A DNA stretch of 64,000 bases from Lysobacter_K sp043738095 (GTDB taxonomy: Bacteria > Pseudomonadota > Gammaproteobacteria > Xanthomonadales > Xanthomonadaceae), in contig JAYSZI010000064.1 in NCBI GenBank assembly GCA_043738095.1, positions 17,104 through 81,103 on the forward strand. Direction: 5' to 3'. Below, in pieces: positions 1 to 9,933 of the stretch. The translations under genes were made by a program, and so were the position numbers. A model generated the notes under the pieces. It had not been told where the DNA came from. It did no database searches and saw only the letters and a program-made list of their open reading frames with translations. Numbering within the stretch: the first letter of the stretch is position 1; each line of letters starts with the position of its first letter.

Positions 1-2501
1 TGTGGAAGTGCATTGAGCAGCAACTGGGTGTTTCGATACTTTTCGTGCTTCCTTACAAAGGTAGCCAGGCTTCGACCCGGACCCAGCTCAAGGAATATCC
101 TATCGTTGTCGCCCAAGGCGTCAGCGATTGCGGTGGACACGTCGACCGTGCCTAGCAAATGTTGGCGCCAATATTCCGGGCTATCGATTTGCTCGTGAGT
201 GGCCAGACGCCCGGATACATTGGAGTAGTAAGGAATGTTCGGCTCGCCGAACGTCACCGTATCCAAGATGGGCGAGAAACGCGCGAGCACCGGTTCCATC
301 AAATGGCTGTGATACCCATGCGAGACTTTCAAGCGACTCGCGGGTATGCCCTTGGCTGAAAGCTCCGACTGCAACGCATCGATAGCCGCGACGCGTCCGG
401 AAACCACCGACAGCGAGGAACTGTTGAGCGCCGCCAGGGCGACCTCCTCGGACAGATAGGGTCTGATCGCGTCACGGTCCAGGTTCACGCCGAGCATTGC
501 ACCCGCTTCCGCCTCGGCCATCACAGCACCTCGGTGTACGACCATGCGCAAAGCGTCTTCTAGGCTGAACACGCCGGCTATGCAGGCGGCGACGTATTCG
601 CCGATGCTATGCCCGATCATGCTGTCCGGCACAATGCCCCAGCTAATGAACGTCTTGGCCAAGGCGTACTCGACGATGAAAAGTGCAGGTTGCGCTAAGT
701 GCGTGCTGTTGACATCGGGTACGGGCTCATTGCCGCTTGCTGCAAGTCCCAGTACGCCGCGGACGCTTTTCGCAGTTTGCGGATCGAGCAGTGACAGGCA
801 GCGATCCACCTCGAGCCGGTATTCGGCGATCTGCTGGTAGGCACGGCTACCCATTGCAAGGTGTTGCGATCCTTGCCCCGGAAACATGAAGGTAATCTTC
901 GGGCACTGTTTGGCCGGGCGACCAGAAAGAACGAGTGGCGACCCTTCAGTGCGCAGCGCTTCCAGGGCATGGCCAGCACTGTCGGTTACAAGGAAGCGGC
1001 GGTAGTCGAAGTGACTGCGGCCAACGGCCAGCGTGAAAGCGCTGTCGCTCAACGATAGAGAAGGATCACTAGCAAGGCGTTCGGCGAGATGACCTTGCCA
1101 CGTATCCAACGACTCCTCGCTCTTTGCCGACCAAGGCAGGAGCTTCCAGCCAGGAAGGTCTTCGTTGTCATCCGGAGCCACGTACTCTTCCAGAATGACA
1201 TGCGCATTGGTCCCGCCTATGCCGAAGGAGCTGACCCCGGCGCGCAACGGGAAGCGATCGTCTTCCCAGGGCGCCAGCTTGTCGTTCACCGTGAAGCCGG
1301 CAGCGGCTAGGTTCGCTTTGGGATTGGCCTGCTCGTAATGCAAGCTTGCCGGCAGTTGGTTGTGCTTCAGGGCCAGGACGGTTTTGATCAATCCCGCCAT
1401 GCCCGCCGCCGCATCTAGGTGTCCGATATTGGACTTGACCGAACCGATTCGGCATGCCCCGCTCTGCTGTAGGCCGAATACCTTTCCTAGGGCTTCGATC
1501 TCGATGGGATCGCCAAGCGGCGTGCCCGTACCATGCGCTTCGATATAGCTGACGGTTTGCGGTTCCACGTCGGCCGCTCGCAGAGCGCTGCGGATCACGC
1601 GACTCTGGCCCTCGACGCTCGGCGCAGTGAAGCCCGCCTTCATGTGGCCATCGTTATTGATCGCAGAGCCTTTGATGACGCCATGAATGGAGTCGCCGTC
1701 GCGGCGGGCGTCATCGAGGCGTTTCAATACGACCATGCCCATTCCATCACCAGGGACCGTGCCTTGGGCGCTGGCGTCGAACGGACGGCAGTGGCCGTCC
1801 GGCGACAGGATCATCCCTTCCTGATAGCCGTAGCCGCCAAGATCGGAGCGTCCGTTTAGATCATTGGCGTGTATCGCCACAGCGCCCGCCATAGCCATAT
1901 CGCATTCGCCGCTCAGGAGCGCAGTGATAGCGCAATGAACGGCGACGAGCGAGGTGGAACAAGCGGTCTGGACGGTCACCGCCGGACCCTTCAGATTCAG
2001 CTTGTAGGCGACACGCGTGCAGAAGAACTCCCTTCCGTTCAGCGTGAAGACCTCGTACTTCTCCGCGAAGCTATTCGACATGTTGTCGAGGAAGCGGCTT
2101 ATCCAAAGCGAGTTATCACCGGCACCTGCATAAAGGCCAACGTTGCACTCCATCGCATCAGGGGCATAGCCTGCATCTTCCAGCGCGTGCCACGCGAGCT
2201 GATGGAAACGACGCAACTGTGGGTCCATCATTGCCGCTTCTCGGGCGCTGTAGCCGAAGAACTCAGCATCGAACTCTAAGGTTCCTTGAACGACACCCTT
2301 CGCCGGAACGAAGTTCGTTTCACGAACTTTGACTGCGGGTGCGCCCGCCCGAATGAGCGCTTCCTTGTCGAAAAAACGGATGCATTCCTTGCCGGAACGC
2401 AGGTTCTCCCAAAATGCGTCGATATCATTCGCATCCGGGAACTGGCCAGCCAGTCCGACAATCGCTACTTCTAGCCCTGTATCAGGATACTGCTGCTTCA
2501 T
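1..2501 (-). CDS. Type I polyketide synthase, KS-AT part (partial, runs off left edge)
   Basis: Open frame from an ATG at 2501 to the window edge with no stop, 833 codons visible. A ketosynthase comes first: active-site Cys181 lies in TACSTSL, followed by EAHGTGT (about 1520-1550) and NIGHLDAAAG (about 1402-1436), so the Cys-His-His set is complete. An acyltransferase follows, with GHSIGE around Ser632 and HGYHSHLM near 290-336. The GHSIGE form and an HxxH motif in place of YASH point to malonyl-CoA rather than methylmalonyl-CoA (inference from known AT rules). The frame leaves the window at the end of the AT, so reductive domains, ACP and terminus are unseen. The start overlaps the NRPS stop by 20 bp in another frame, so translation is probably coupled and this module should extend the NRPS-bound intermediate. 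Confidence 0.93.
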   Translation of the reverse strand, partial: MKQQYPDTGLEVAIVGLAGQFPDANDIDAFWENLRSGKECIRFFDKEALIRAGAPAVKVRETNFVPAKGVVQGTLEFDAEFFGYSAREAAMMDPQLRRFHQLAWHALEDAGYAPDAMECNVGLYAGAGDNSLWISRFLDNMSNSFAEKYEVFTLNGREFFCTRVAYKLNLKGPAVTVQTACSTSLVAVHCAITALLSGECDMAMAGAVAIHANDLNGRSDLGGYGYQEGMILSPDGHCRPFDASAQGTVPGDGMGMVVLKRLDDARRDGDSIHGVIKGSAINNDGHMKAGFTAPSVEGQSRVIRSALRAADVEPQTVSYIEAHGTGTPLGDPIEIEALGKVFGLQQSGACRIGSVKSNIGHLDAAAGMAGLIKTVLALKHNQLPASLHYEQANPKANLAAAGFTVNDKLAPWEDDRFPLRAGVSSFGIGGTNAHVILEEYVAPDDNEDLPGWKLLPWSAKSEESLDTWQGHLAERLASDPSLSLSDSAFTLAVGRSHFDYRRFLVTDSAGHALEALRTEGSPLVLSGRPAKQCPKITFMFPGQGSQHLAMGSRAYQQIAEYRLEVDRCLSLLDPQTAKSVRGVLGLAASGNEPVPDVNSTHLAQPALFIVEYALAKTFISWGIVPDSMIGHSIGEYVAACIAGVFSLEDALRMVVHRGAVMAEAEAGAMLGVNLDRDAIRPYLSEEVALAALNSSSLSVVSGRVAAIDALQSELSAKGIPASRLKVSHGYHSHLMEPVLARFSPILDTVTFGEPNIPYYSNVSGRLATHEQIDSPEYWRQHLLGTVDVSTAIADALGDNDRIFLELGPGRSLATFVRKHEKYRNTQLLLNALP

Positions 2502-5500
2502 AACTAATCCTTGTCCTACGGGCTAACAATCGATTCTTTCCTGCTGAGACCTGTTCGGCCTGCGGTTCGTTTCGTTCAGACAACGGCGCAACGTTCGCGA
2601 GGTAATTGGCTAACGCACGCACGTTCGGGAACTCAAAGAGATTTATTGTGGTGAGCGGGGTGTCGAGTCGCTCCTCAAGCAGCTTCCCAGCCCGGACCAT
2701 GTCCAGCGAGGTCGCCCCCAACTCGAAAACGTTCTGCTCTACGCTCAGATCCTCGGTTCCCAGGATATCGCACCAGACCGAGGCTATGCGCGCCTCGAGT
2801 TCGTTCTTGGCAGGAACTCTGTCTGCGCGGGCGCTGGCTGTGAGCAATGGTTGCGGTAAGGCTGACCGGTCCTTCTTGCCGTTCAAGGTCAACGCGAACC
2901 GATCCAAGCGCAGATAGGCGGTCGGTATCATGTATCCCGGCAGAAAATCGGCCAAGTGAGTTCTTAGGCTGCCTTCGTCGATGGCCACTTCGGCCGTGTA
3001 ATAGGCGACAAGATGTTCGGCATTGCCCGGAGACGATTGCCGCGCGCGCAGATCGACGAGGCAGTCGACGATGCCCGGAAAGGAAGCGATCGCCGATTCG
3101 ACATCTGCGGTTTCAATCCGAAATCCGCGTAACTTAATCTGATAGTCGCTGCGTCCGAGATACTCGAGGTTGCCGTCGCTGCCAAGACGGGCAATGTCCC
3201 CGGTGTTATAGATGCGACGTCCCGTCCCGTCCTCGTTCTGCCAATCTACGAACCGTTCCACGGTGAGGTCCGGACGCTTGTAATACCCCTTGGCTAAGCC
3301 TTCGCCGCCGATATACAGCAGCCCGCGCTCGCCAACAGGCAACTGCTGCAAGTTTTCATCCAGCAGGTAAATCTCGGTATTTCGAATGGGCCGCCCGATG
3401 CTTATCCGCTCGTGCTTCACAACCTGATGCACACACGACCAAATCGTGGTCTCTGTTGGGCCGTACATGTTCCAGAGCGAGGTCGTCCTCTCAAGAAGTT
3501 CGATGGCGAGGGTGTCCGGTAGAGATTCACCGCCGCAAAACGCCTTGATCTTTACCCCGGCCGGCCAACCCGCCTCCAGCATGATCTGCCAGGTGGACGG
3601 GGTCGCTTGCATCGCCGTGATGCGCTTTCTGGCGACGAGTTCGTTCAACCTATAGCCGTTTCGAACCGACTGAGAATCGGCAATCACCACAGTTCCGCCG
3701 ACGACCAACGGCAGATACAGTTCCAGCCCGGCGATATCGAAGGAAACCGTAGTAACCGCGAGCAACCGATCCTCTGCACCAAGTCCAGGCCGCTCGGACA
3801 TACTCAGCAACAGGTTGCTAAGAGCGCGATGGCTGACTTCGACACCTTTAGGTACTCCCGTCGAGCCCGAAGTAAAAAGGATGTACGCCGAATCGTCAGG
3901 AGCAAGGGAGGGAAACTTGAAATCCGCATCGGCCACCTGTATTTGCTTCAGCCCATCGAGGGTAACGACGCGGCCGTCCAGGCGGTCTCCTAATGTGGGT
4001 AGGCGCGACCCAAAGTCGTCGCCCACCACGACCAGGTCGAGTTCTGCAACTTCACACATAAGTGCCAGGCGCTTGGCGGGAAACTCCGGATCCATCGGTA
4101 CGTAGCACGCGCCAGTTCTCACCACCGCCATCAACACCGTGAGCAAATCCTCGGAACGCGGCAAGCAAACTCCTACGCGACTTCCGCTGCCAATCCCGAG
4201 TCGGGTCAGTCTCGCTGCGGCACTATCGACGGCTTCGAGCAACTGTCCATAGTCGAGTGCGCGGTCCCCGAACTCCACCGCCGGGCAGCGCGGATTCTGT
4301 TTCGCGCGCTTCTCGAACAGAGAGAAGAAATCTTCGTCGGTTTCCAGGCTGACTTCACCGTTGAAATGGCGCAACAGCTTGCGATCTCCATCGCAAAGCA
4401 GGTTGTACTGATCTAGCGTGGGCATGCTATCCACGATCAGTTGCTCCACCAACAGCAACCATCTCGATATCAATAGCTCTGCTTCCTCCTTCGAGAGATA
4501 CGCCAGGTTGTAGTCAAGTTGAAGTTCCACATCCTGCTGAGGACCATAGTCGCAAATCGTGAACGTCAGCGGCGTCTGTTCGAATCCGTTGGTCAGGTAA
4601 TACGCCTTGCCTGAGACACCTTCGATCTCGAACGTGTAATCCAAAAGCTGGTAATTGAAACTAATGTCGAAAAGTCTGCTGAGGTGCGAGCTCCGCAGAC
4701 CGAGATCAGTGTGTAAGTGGCCAAGCGGGTAGCGTTGGTGTCGCATGTCATGACGCTGCACACGGATAATTTCCGCAAGCAGCTTCGCTCCCGCAATTTC
4801 TCCGGGGAACGAAAGTCTCGTCGGACAGAAGCTCAGCGTGGTGCCAATTACCTGTTTGGCAGCCCAGGTCCTACGGTTATGCGTCGGGATACCGAACACG
4901 ATGTCCGTGCAACCAGAAACGCGGGAAAAATAGATGTAGAGCGCCGTCAAATAAAGCTGGGCCGCACTGCCACCCTGGGATTGGGCGAACGCCTTATGCT
5001 CCTCGAAACAACGCTGTCCCAAAGTGAGCGACGCTCTGCCACTTGGAACGGCTGTGGATCGTTCGGACTTCCGATGATATTTCTCGGTCAGCAACTTGGG
5101 GGGCAGTGTTTGAAACTTCTCGTTCCAGTAGCGCTTGTCGTTGCTATAGCGTAGCGAACGAGCGTACTGCGCCTCTTCCGGAAGCAAGGACAGGAACGGC
5201 ACCGCTTGCAGGTCTGCACCGCCGGTTTCCTGCAGTTGACGATAGATGTCTACTAACGCTTTTGCCCAGTTGGAGAAACCCCAACCATCGAGGAAGACGT
5301 GGTGCGCAATCCCGTAGTACCAGTAGCGAACCGCGGATAGCTTGATCAACCCGCTTCGGAACGATGGCTCGTCGTCGAACTGGAACGAACGTGCATAGGA
5401 CTCTTTGATGCGCTCAAGCGCCACCGTCTCAGCATCGGTGGCATCACTGAAGTCCACCAGATCGAGAGACTCTGGTGGATCGCCTAGATGCTGTACAACG

Positions 5501-5766
5501 CCCTGGTGCGAAACACGGATTCTCAGTGAGAAGGCATCGGCAGACTTCATAAGTTGTCGATGAGCGTCCACAAGCGTCCGCATGTCGAGCTCGCCGTTGA
5601 AGTCGACGTACCCTCCGATGTTGTAGAGCGGTACGTTCTTGAACACCTGTTGATCGAGGAAAATATCCTGCTGAGCAGCCAGTAGCTGGTAAGTTGGAAG
5701 GCTTCCCGGCTTTTCCATGAGAGATTCTCGTGTTACCTGTGGGGTGTTTAAATCAAGAGCTCGCAT
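2482..5766 (-). CDS. Nonribosomal peptide synthetase module C-A-PCP, glycine-like A domain
   Basis: The 1094-aa protein has one module. The condensation domain carries an intact HHVFLDG at residues 155-161. The adenylation domain has FTSGSTGVPKG (631-641), NMYGPTETT (766-774), YNTGD (853-857) and NGKKD (962-966). The carrier domain has its phosphopantetheine serine in LGATS at Ser1020. There is no epimerase or thioesterase. Aligning by eye to GrsA gives the pocket D-I-L-Q-F-G-M-I-W-K, close to the glycine code DILQLGLIWK as I remember it. The C-domain N-terminus (QQDIFLDQ, PLYNIGGY) is not a standard LCL start and may be a starter-type acylating domain (weak inference). It overlaps the exporter stop by 19 bp and the PKS start by 20 bp. 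An alternative ATG lies at 5718. Confidence 0.95.
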   Translation of the reverse strand: MRALDLNTPQVTRESLMEKPGSLPTYQLLAAQQDIFLDQQVFKNVPLYNIGGYVDFNGELDMRTLVDAHRQLMKSADAFSLRIRVSHQGVVQHLGDPPESLDLVDFSDATDAETVALERIKESYARSFQFDDEPSFRSGLIKLSAVRYWYYGIAHHVFLDGWGFSNWAKALVDIYRQLQETGGADLQAVPFLSLLPEEAQYARSLRYSNDKRYWNEKFQTLPPKLLTEKYHRKSERSTAVPSGRASLTLGQRCFEEHKAFAQSQGGSAAQLYLTALYIYFSRVSGCTDIVFGIPTHNRRTWAAKQVIGTTLSFCPTRLSFPGEIAGAKLLAEIIRVQRHDMRHQRYPLGHLHTDLGLRSSHLSRLFDISFNYQLLDYTFEIEGVSGKAYYLTNGFEQTPLTFTICDYGPQQDVELQLDYNLAYLSKEEAELLISRWLLLVEQLIVDSMPTLDQYNLLCDGDRKLLRHFNGEVSLETDEDFFSLFEKRAKQNPRCPAVEFGDRALDYGQLLEAVDSAAARLTRLGIGSGSRVGVCLPRSEDLLTVLMAVVRTGACYVPMDPEFPAKRLALMCEVAELDLVVVGDDFGSRLPTLGDRLDGRVVTLDGLKQIQVADADFKFPSLAPDDSAYILFTSGSTGVPKGVEVSHRALSNLLLSMSERPGLGAEDRLLAVTTVSFDIAGLELYLPLVVGGTVVIADSQSVRNGYRLNELVARKRITAMQATPSTWQIMLEAGWPAGVKIKAFCGGESLPDTLAIELLERTTSLWNMYGPTETTIWSCVHQVVKHERISIGRPIRNTEIYLLDENLQQLPVGERGLLYIGGEGLAKGYYKRPDLTVERFVDWQNEDGTGRRIYNTGDIARLGSDGNLEYLGRSDYQIKLRGFRIETADVESAIASFPGIVDCLVDLRARQSSPGNAEHLVAYYTAEVAIDEGSLRTHLADFLPGYMIPTAYLRLDRFALTLNGKKDRSALPQPLLTASARADRVPAKNELEARIASVWCDILGTEDLSVEQNVFELGATSLDMVRAGKLLEERLDTPLTTINLFEFPNVRALANYLANVAPLSERNEPQAEQVSAGKNRLLARRTRISYEAAVS

Positions 5767-7460
5767 GCTTCTTCGGTTGCATCCGACTGCGACCGTTGCG
5801 GATCCTGCTCGACTATCCGATCTACAGCCCCATTACTCATGTAGATCAGTTTGTCGGCATAACCGAAGTAGCGATCATCGTGGGAGATGACTAGAACCAA
5901 CTTATTTCTATGCTTCAGGTCCGGAAGAATTTTCGAGTAGAAAACTTCTTTGAAGCGGGGGTCCTGATCTGCCGCCCACTCGTCGAAAATGCAGATACTC
6001 CTGTCTTCGAGCAACAAGACCAGCAGCGCGAGTCGTCGTCGCTGCCCATCGGACAAGGCAATCGTATCGATCTCATCACCGCTGATGCTGACTTTGCCGT
6101 CCAGATCCAGGTAATGCAGATACTCCGCGATACGTGCCTTGTCTGCGCAATCAGCCCCGTACAATCGCTTGAACAAGTGATAGTCGGAATAGATGGCGGA
6201 TATGTTCTGCCTGGCCGAAATCAGGGTATCCGCGTTGACGATTTGATCGTCGAAGCGGATACGTCCGGACGACGGGTGATAATGGAGAGAGATGCATTTG
6301 CCCAGCGTCGACTTGCCGGAGCCGTTGCCGCCGACAATAAAGCTGATGTCTCCGCGCTTGAGGACCAGATTGATCGGCTTCAGCCCAAAACTATCGCTTC
6401 CGTTTTCGTACGAGTAAGTCAGATCCTCGATTCGCAGGCACTGCCAATCCGGACCGATGGCTGCCGTACCGCCTAACGGCTCTACCGAGAGCTGCCGATA
6501 GAACTCCTGTAGCTTCGCGAGAGAAACTTGGCCCTGCCGCACGATTCCCATCGTGTTCAGGATAAAACCGACAGGACCGGTTAGATAAAGCAAGGCCATG
6601 ACGATGCCGAACAGTTCGAGCTGGCTAATGTGATAGCTGTAGGGAAGATGGAAAACGACGATGCCGATGACCAGGAAGGAAATGATTCCGCCATAGTTCT
6701 CGGCAAAGGCGAAAAGCACGTAACCTTTGATGGTTTCCCGCAAAGCTTTCTTTTCGGGCAGGCACAGTTCCTCAGCATGGAACCGCTCCGCTTTGCGCTG
6801 GTTCAACTTCAGCTCTTTCGCCCCCGCAACCAGGTCTCTCACGCCAGCCTGGACTATGTCGTGGTGGTTCCTGGACTTGGCGAAAAACCGGGTCGCAAAG
6901 TGCAATGGCACCTGATAGGTCACTACTGCGACGGCAAGAGCAAGCACTACGAAGATAAATACTTTGTAGTCCAAGTAAATTAAGTAGGATAGTGTGCCGA
7001 GTATGGTCACCACGTATCCCCAAATCACCGGCAAGGTCGTCGCCGCGTTGGTGATGTTCGGAATGTCGAGGTTGATTATATTGATAAGCTTGGGCTGACC
7101 AATGCGCTCAAACTCGATGTAAGACAGCTTCTGTATCCTGTCGTACAGGCTCAGGCGATGCTGTACAGATGCACTTTTCGCGATGTATGTCGACAAGATA
7201 GATGAGCAGGTTTTGAAAACGATCAACGTCGCGCAAGCCACGACGAAGAACGTGGCCAACTCGGACGTAGGGGAATTGAAGAAGGAATAGGTTTCCACCT
7301 GTAGTTGATCCAGAACCGTCATGTCGCTGGCAACGGCATACATGATGAAAGGGATAAGCAACGAGTGGCACACGCCGGTAAATATGCCGAGCAGTATCGA
7401 AACGAAGAACAGATTGGGTGACAATTTCCAGTAAAGATCGCTAAGCCGCCTCAGTTCCAT
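5748..7460 (-). CDS. Cyclic-peptide export ABC transporter (PvdE/SyrD type)
   Basis: The 570-aa fused exporter has an N-terminal membrane domain of about six helices (residues 15-310) and a C-terminal ATPase. Walker A is GGNGSGKST (377-385), the signature is LSDGQ (468-472), and Walker B runs into DEWAADQDP (492-500). That DEWAADQDP ending, in place of DEATSALD, is characteristic of the cyclic-peptide transporter family that includes PvdE and SyrD. In those systems the protein moves a lipopeptide or siderophore precursor across the inner membrane. Here it lies between the acylase gene (gap of 4 nt) and the NRPS gene (19-nt overlap), so it most likely exports this cluster's product to the periplasm. 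Confidence 0.93.
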   Translation of the reverse strand: MELRRLSDLYWKLSPNLFFVSILLGIFTGVCHSLLIPFIMYAVASDMTVLDQLQVETYSFFNSPTSELATFFVVACATLIVFKTCSSILSTYIAKSASVQHRLSLYDRIQKLSYIEFERIGQPKLINIINLDIPNITNAATTLPVIWGYVVTILGTLSYLIYLDYKVFIFVVLALAVAVVTYQVPLHFATRFFAKSRNHHDIVQAGVRDLVAGAKELKLNQRKAERFHAEELCLPEKKALRETIKGYVLFAFAENYGGIISFLVIGIVVFHLPYSYHISQLELFGIVMALLYLTGPVGFILNTMGIVRQGQVSLAKLQEFYRQLSVEPLGGTAAIGPDWQCLRIEDLTYSYENGSDSFGLKPINLVLKRGDISFIVGGNGSGKSTLGKCISLHYHPSSGRIRFDDQIVNADTLISARQNISAIYSDYHLFKRLYGADCADKARIAEYLHYLDLDGKVSISGDEIDTIALSDGQRRRLALLVLLLEDRSICIFDEWAADQDPRFKEVFYSKILPDLKHRNKLVLVISHDDRYFGYADKLIYMSNGAVDRIVEQDPQRSQSDATEEACELLI

Positions 7461-7464
7461 TTTC

Positions 7465-9933
7465 TCACCTTCCGTCGCTCGGCTGGAGCTGCAGAACGCC
7501 TGCAGACGCTTGCGTGCTCATCGGCAGGTAGCGCCCCTCTGCGTAGAGAGAGATAAAGTCATCGTAATGGGGGCTGATCGGATTACCGCTTTGCCCCGTA
7601 GCGCTGATGAAGTAGCTTTTCCCGGACCCGCCCATGTCGATGATCTGGCGGTACGTCGCACCGAAGAATTGAAGGAATCGGCTGTTGTCGCCTAAACTGA
7701 AAGGCGCGGCATTGACGGTTTCTGCGCCGCCTTCCGTACCGGCTTCCCGATGGAAGAAATGGTGGAAGAAGCTATCCTCGGCATAAGGATTCGCCGGAGC
7801 GAGCTCGTGTTTGCTGAACGGAAAATGTGGAAATTGGGTCTTGTGAAGACTTGACCACTGGCTTCGGTCATTGTCCAACCGCTGCGACAGTTCGTTGATC
7901 GCATGATCCAGCGCTGCGTAGAGGATGTCGTTGCAGCTCTCCCGCGCCTGAGTAGTCTTGTAGTCGCATACATCGGAGCGGTGCTGATTTGACAGAATGT
8001 CTTCGAGCAGTGGTAGATGGATGTTGTTCACCATTCGCGTCAGACTCTGGCGTGCAGCCGGCGCAAAATTGGCGGCATTGATGTCGTCTTCAATAAGCAG
8101 ATGGTAAAAGTGACCCGTCCATGAAGCGAAAATGGATGCAGCCGAGCTGTCGGCACTCATTCGGCCATCCCAGGATTTAAGCACGTCGAGAATCTGCTTC
8201 TGACGCTCGGTCTTGGGCGGCAGCGACTGGAGATGGCTCAAGATCGAACTTTTTCCTGGGGTCTGCACGTCCAGTTGGAGCCTGACCATATCCTCCGCCG
8301 TCAGCTTTGACCGCTTTGCTGCGATAAGGCGGGAGATTTCGGCGGTAATTCGGTCGGACCGATAATCGGGAGCCCAGTCGGAACTTAGGTGATAGGGATA
8401 GTCGTCGCCAACGATCTTGTTGTTCGCTGTGACGATGAAGCCTTCCTTTGGGTTGAATGCGCTAGGCACTTCGGCGCGTGGAATCCAGCCTTGCCACTGG
8501 TTCGCACTTTTCCAGCCGATGCTGGGAACGCTTCCGTCCCCTTGAGCCCGGAGCGGGAACAACCCCGGCGCGATGTGGCCGATGTTGCCGAGGCCGTCCG
8601 CATAAACGAAAATATGCGCCGGCGCTACGAACGTTTTCAGGGCGTCGCGGAATTCGTCCCAGTTGGATGCGTAGTTGAGCTGCAGCAAAGCGCTAAAGCT
8701 GCCACCGTCCTCGTCGTCTCCTGTCCAACGGAGGCTATAGGCGAATTCCTGCAATTCTCCTACGACGTCGCTTAGGACCGGGCCGTGTACTGTCCTGCGA
8801 ATGTTGATCGTGCGCGGCCGCTGCTCCCGCCGCAGAAAATCCTTGCGGATCTTGATCTCTTCCCTGCGGACCTGCATCTTGAGATAGCGGCCGTCGACTT
8901 CATACTCGTTCTTGTTCAGCGGATTGAGCTTCTCCAGAAAAATGTCCTGCGTATCGGCCAGCAGGTTCGTCAGTCCCCAGGAGATGTCTCGGTTTTTTCC
9001 TATGACGACAAACGGCAGACCCGGAAAGGTGGCGCCGATGGCGTGGAGCCGGTCGCCGGACAACTCCGCCAAGTACCAAAGGGTCGGCATGGTGTTGGCG
9101 AGATGTGGATCGTTGGCCAGCAGCGGCTTTTTGCTGGCAGTATGCTCACCGGAAATTACCCAACTATTGCTTCCGATAAACTTTGCGGGCGCATAGTAAG
9201 GGTTCTCCGCCTGGCCCAGGAGCTCATCGAAACGGAAATCGCGCTGGTCGAGCAGACCGGCCAGGTGCATATGTCGCAAGTCGACCTTTGGCAAAAGAAG
9301 ATTGGCCTTCTCTGGACCTAACGCCTGGACCAGCAATGTGCGATGGATCTCAAATCCGTAGTTGCTCGACAACTGCCATGACATCAATTGCATCCACACG
9401 AGCGAGTCTTGTGGTTTCCATGGCTCCGGTTGGTACTGAAGGATGGCGAATTCCGGCGGCAATTGTCGCAGTTGCTTTATCCCCTCGTTTACGCCTGCTA
9501 CGTAATGACGTAATACCTGCCGCTCTTTCTCCGGCAGCCGCTGCCAAATCCTTTCTGCGCCGCGGCGCAGATCCAGAGTTCGCATGAAGATATCCGAGCT
9601 CAACGAGTCGTTACCCAGGACTTCACTCAGGCGACCGGATCCAATGCGGCGGCTCATTTCCATTTGCCACAGCCGATCCTGGGCATGAACGAAGCCGAGC
9701 CCAAAGTACACGTCGAGGTCGTTTTTGGCAGATACCCGCGGAACGGATTGTGCCGTCCTGGAGATGGTTACCCGGTCAGTGATTCCAGAAACGTCGATCG
9801 CCGTGTCCGTGATCGGCAAGCTCATATGTAGGTATCCGAAGATCACCCCAGAGATCGCGAGCATTGGAAACGCAACAAAGGTAATAATTCTGGAAAGAAA
9901 CGGGCGCGTACTCCAAAGACTTAGGAGCCGCAT
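7465..9933 (-). CDS. Penicillin acylase-family Ntn hydrolase, membrane-anchored
   Basis: The 822-aa protein has an N-terminal hydrophobic segment (about residues 14-36), so the catalytic part should be periplasmic. It follows the penicillin amidase/PvdQ plan: an alpha part, a self-cleavage point at Gly254-Ser255 in GSNSW that frees Ser255 as N-terminal nucleophile, the conserved NDPHL after it, and an ANN motif further on supplying the oxyanion-hole Asn. Family members cleave amides of fatty or aromatic acids; PvdQ removes the myristoyl chain from the pyoverdine precursor. As the first gene of the NRPS/PKS operon it is a good candidate for deacylating the exported product. An in-frame TGA lies just upstream of the ATG, so the frame cannot extend. 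No good ribosome site is visible. Confidence 0.9.
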   Translation of the reverse strand: MRLLSLWSTRPFLSRIITFVAFPMLAISGVIFGYLHMSLPITDTAIDVSGITDRVTISRTAQSVPRVSAKNDLDVYFGLGFVHAQDRLWQMEMSRRIGSGRLSEVLGNDSLSSDIFMRTLDLRRGAERIWQRLPEKERQVLRHYVAGVNEGIKQLRQLPPEFAILQYQPEPWKPQDSLVWMQLMSWQLSSNYGFEIHRTLLVQALGPEKANLLLPKVDLRHMHLAGLLDQRDFRFDELLGQAENPYYAPAKFIGSNSWVISGEHTASKKPLLANDPHLANTMPTLWYLAELSGDRLHAIGATFPGLPFVVIGKNRDISWGLTNLLADTQDIFLEKLNPLNKNEYEVDGRYLKMQVRREEIKIRKDFLRREQRPRTINIRRTVHGPVLSDVVGELQEFAYSLRWTGDDEDGGSFSALLQLNYASNWDEFRDALKTFVAPAHIFVYADGLGNIGHIAPGLFPLRAQGDGSVPSIGWKSANQWQGWIPRAEVPSAFNPKEGFIVTANNKIVGDDYPYHLSSDWAPDYRSDRITAEISRLIAAKRSKLTAEDMVRLQLDVQTPGKSSILSHLQSLPPKTERQKQILDVLKSWDGRMSADSSAASIFASWTGHFYHLLIEDDINAANFAPAARQSLTRMVNNIHLPLLEDILSNQHRSDVCDYKTTQARESCNDILYAALDHAINELSQRLDNDRSQWSSLHKTQFPHFPFSKHELAPANPYAEDSFFHHFFHREAGTEGGAETVNAAPFSLGDNSRFLQFFGATYRQIIDMGGSGKSYFISATGQSGNPISPHYDDFISLYAEGRYLPMSTQASAGVLQLQPSDGR

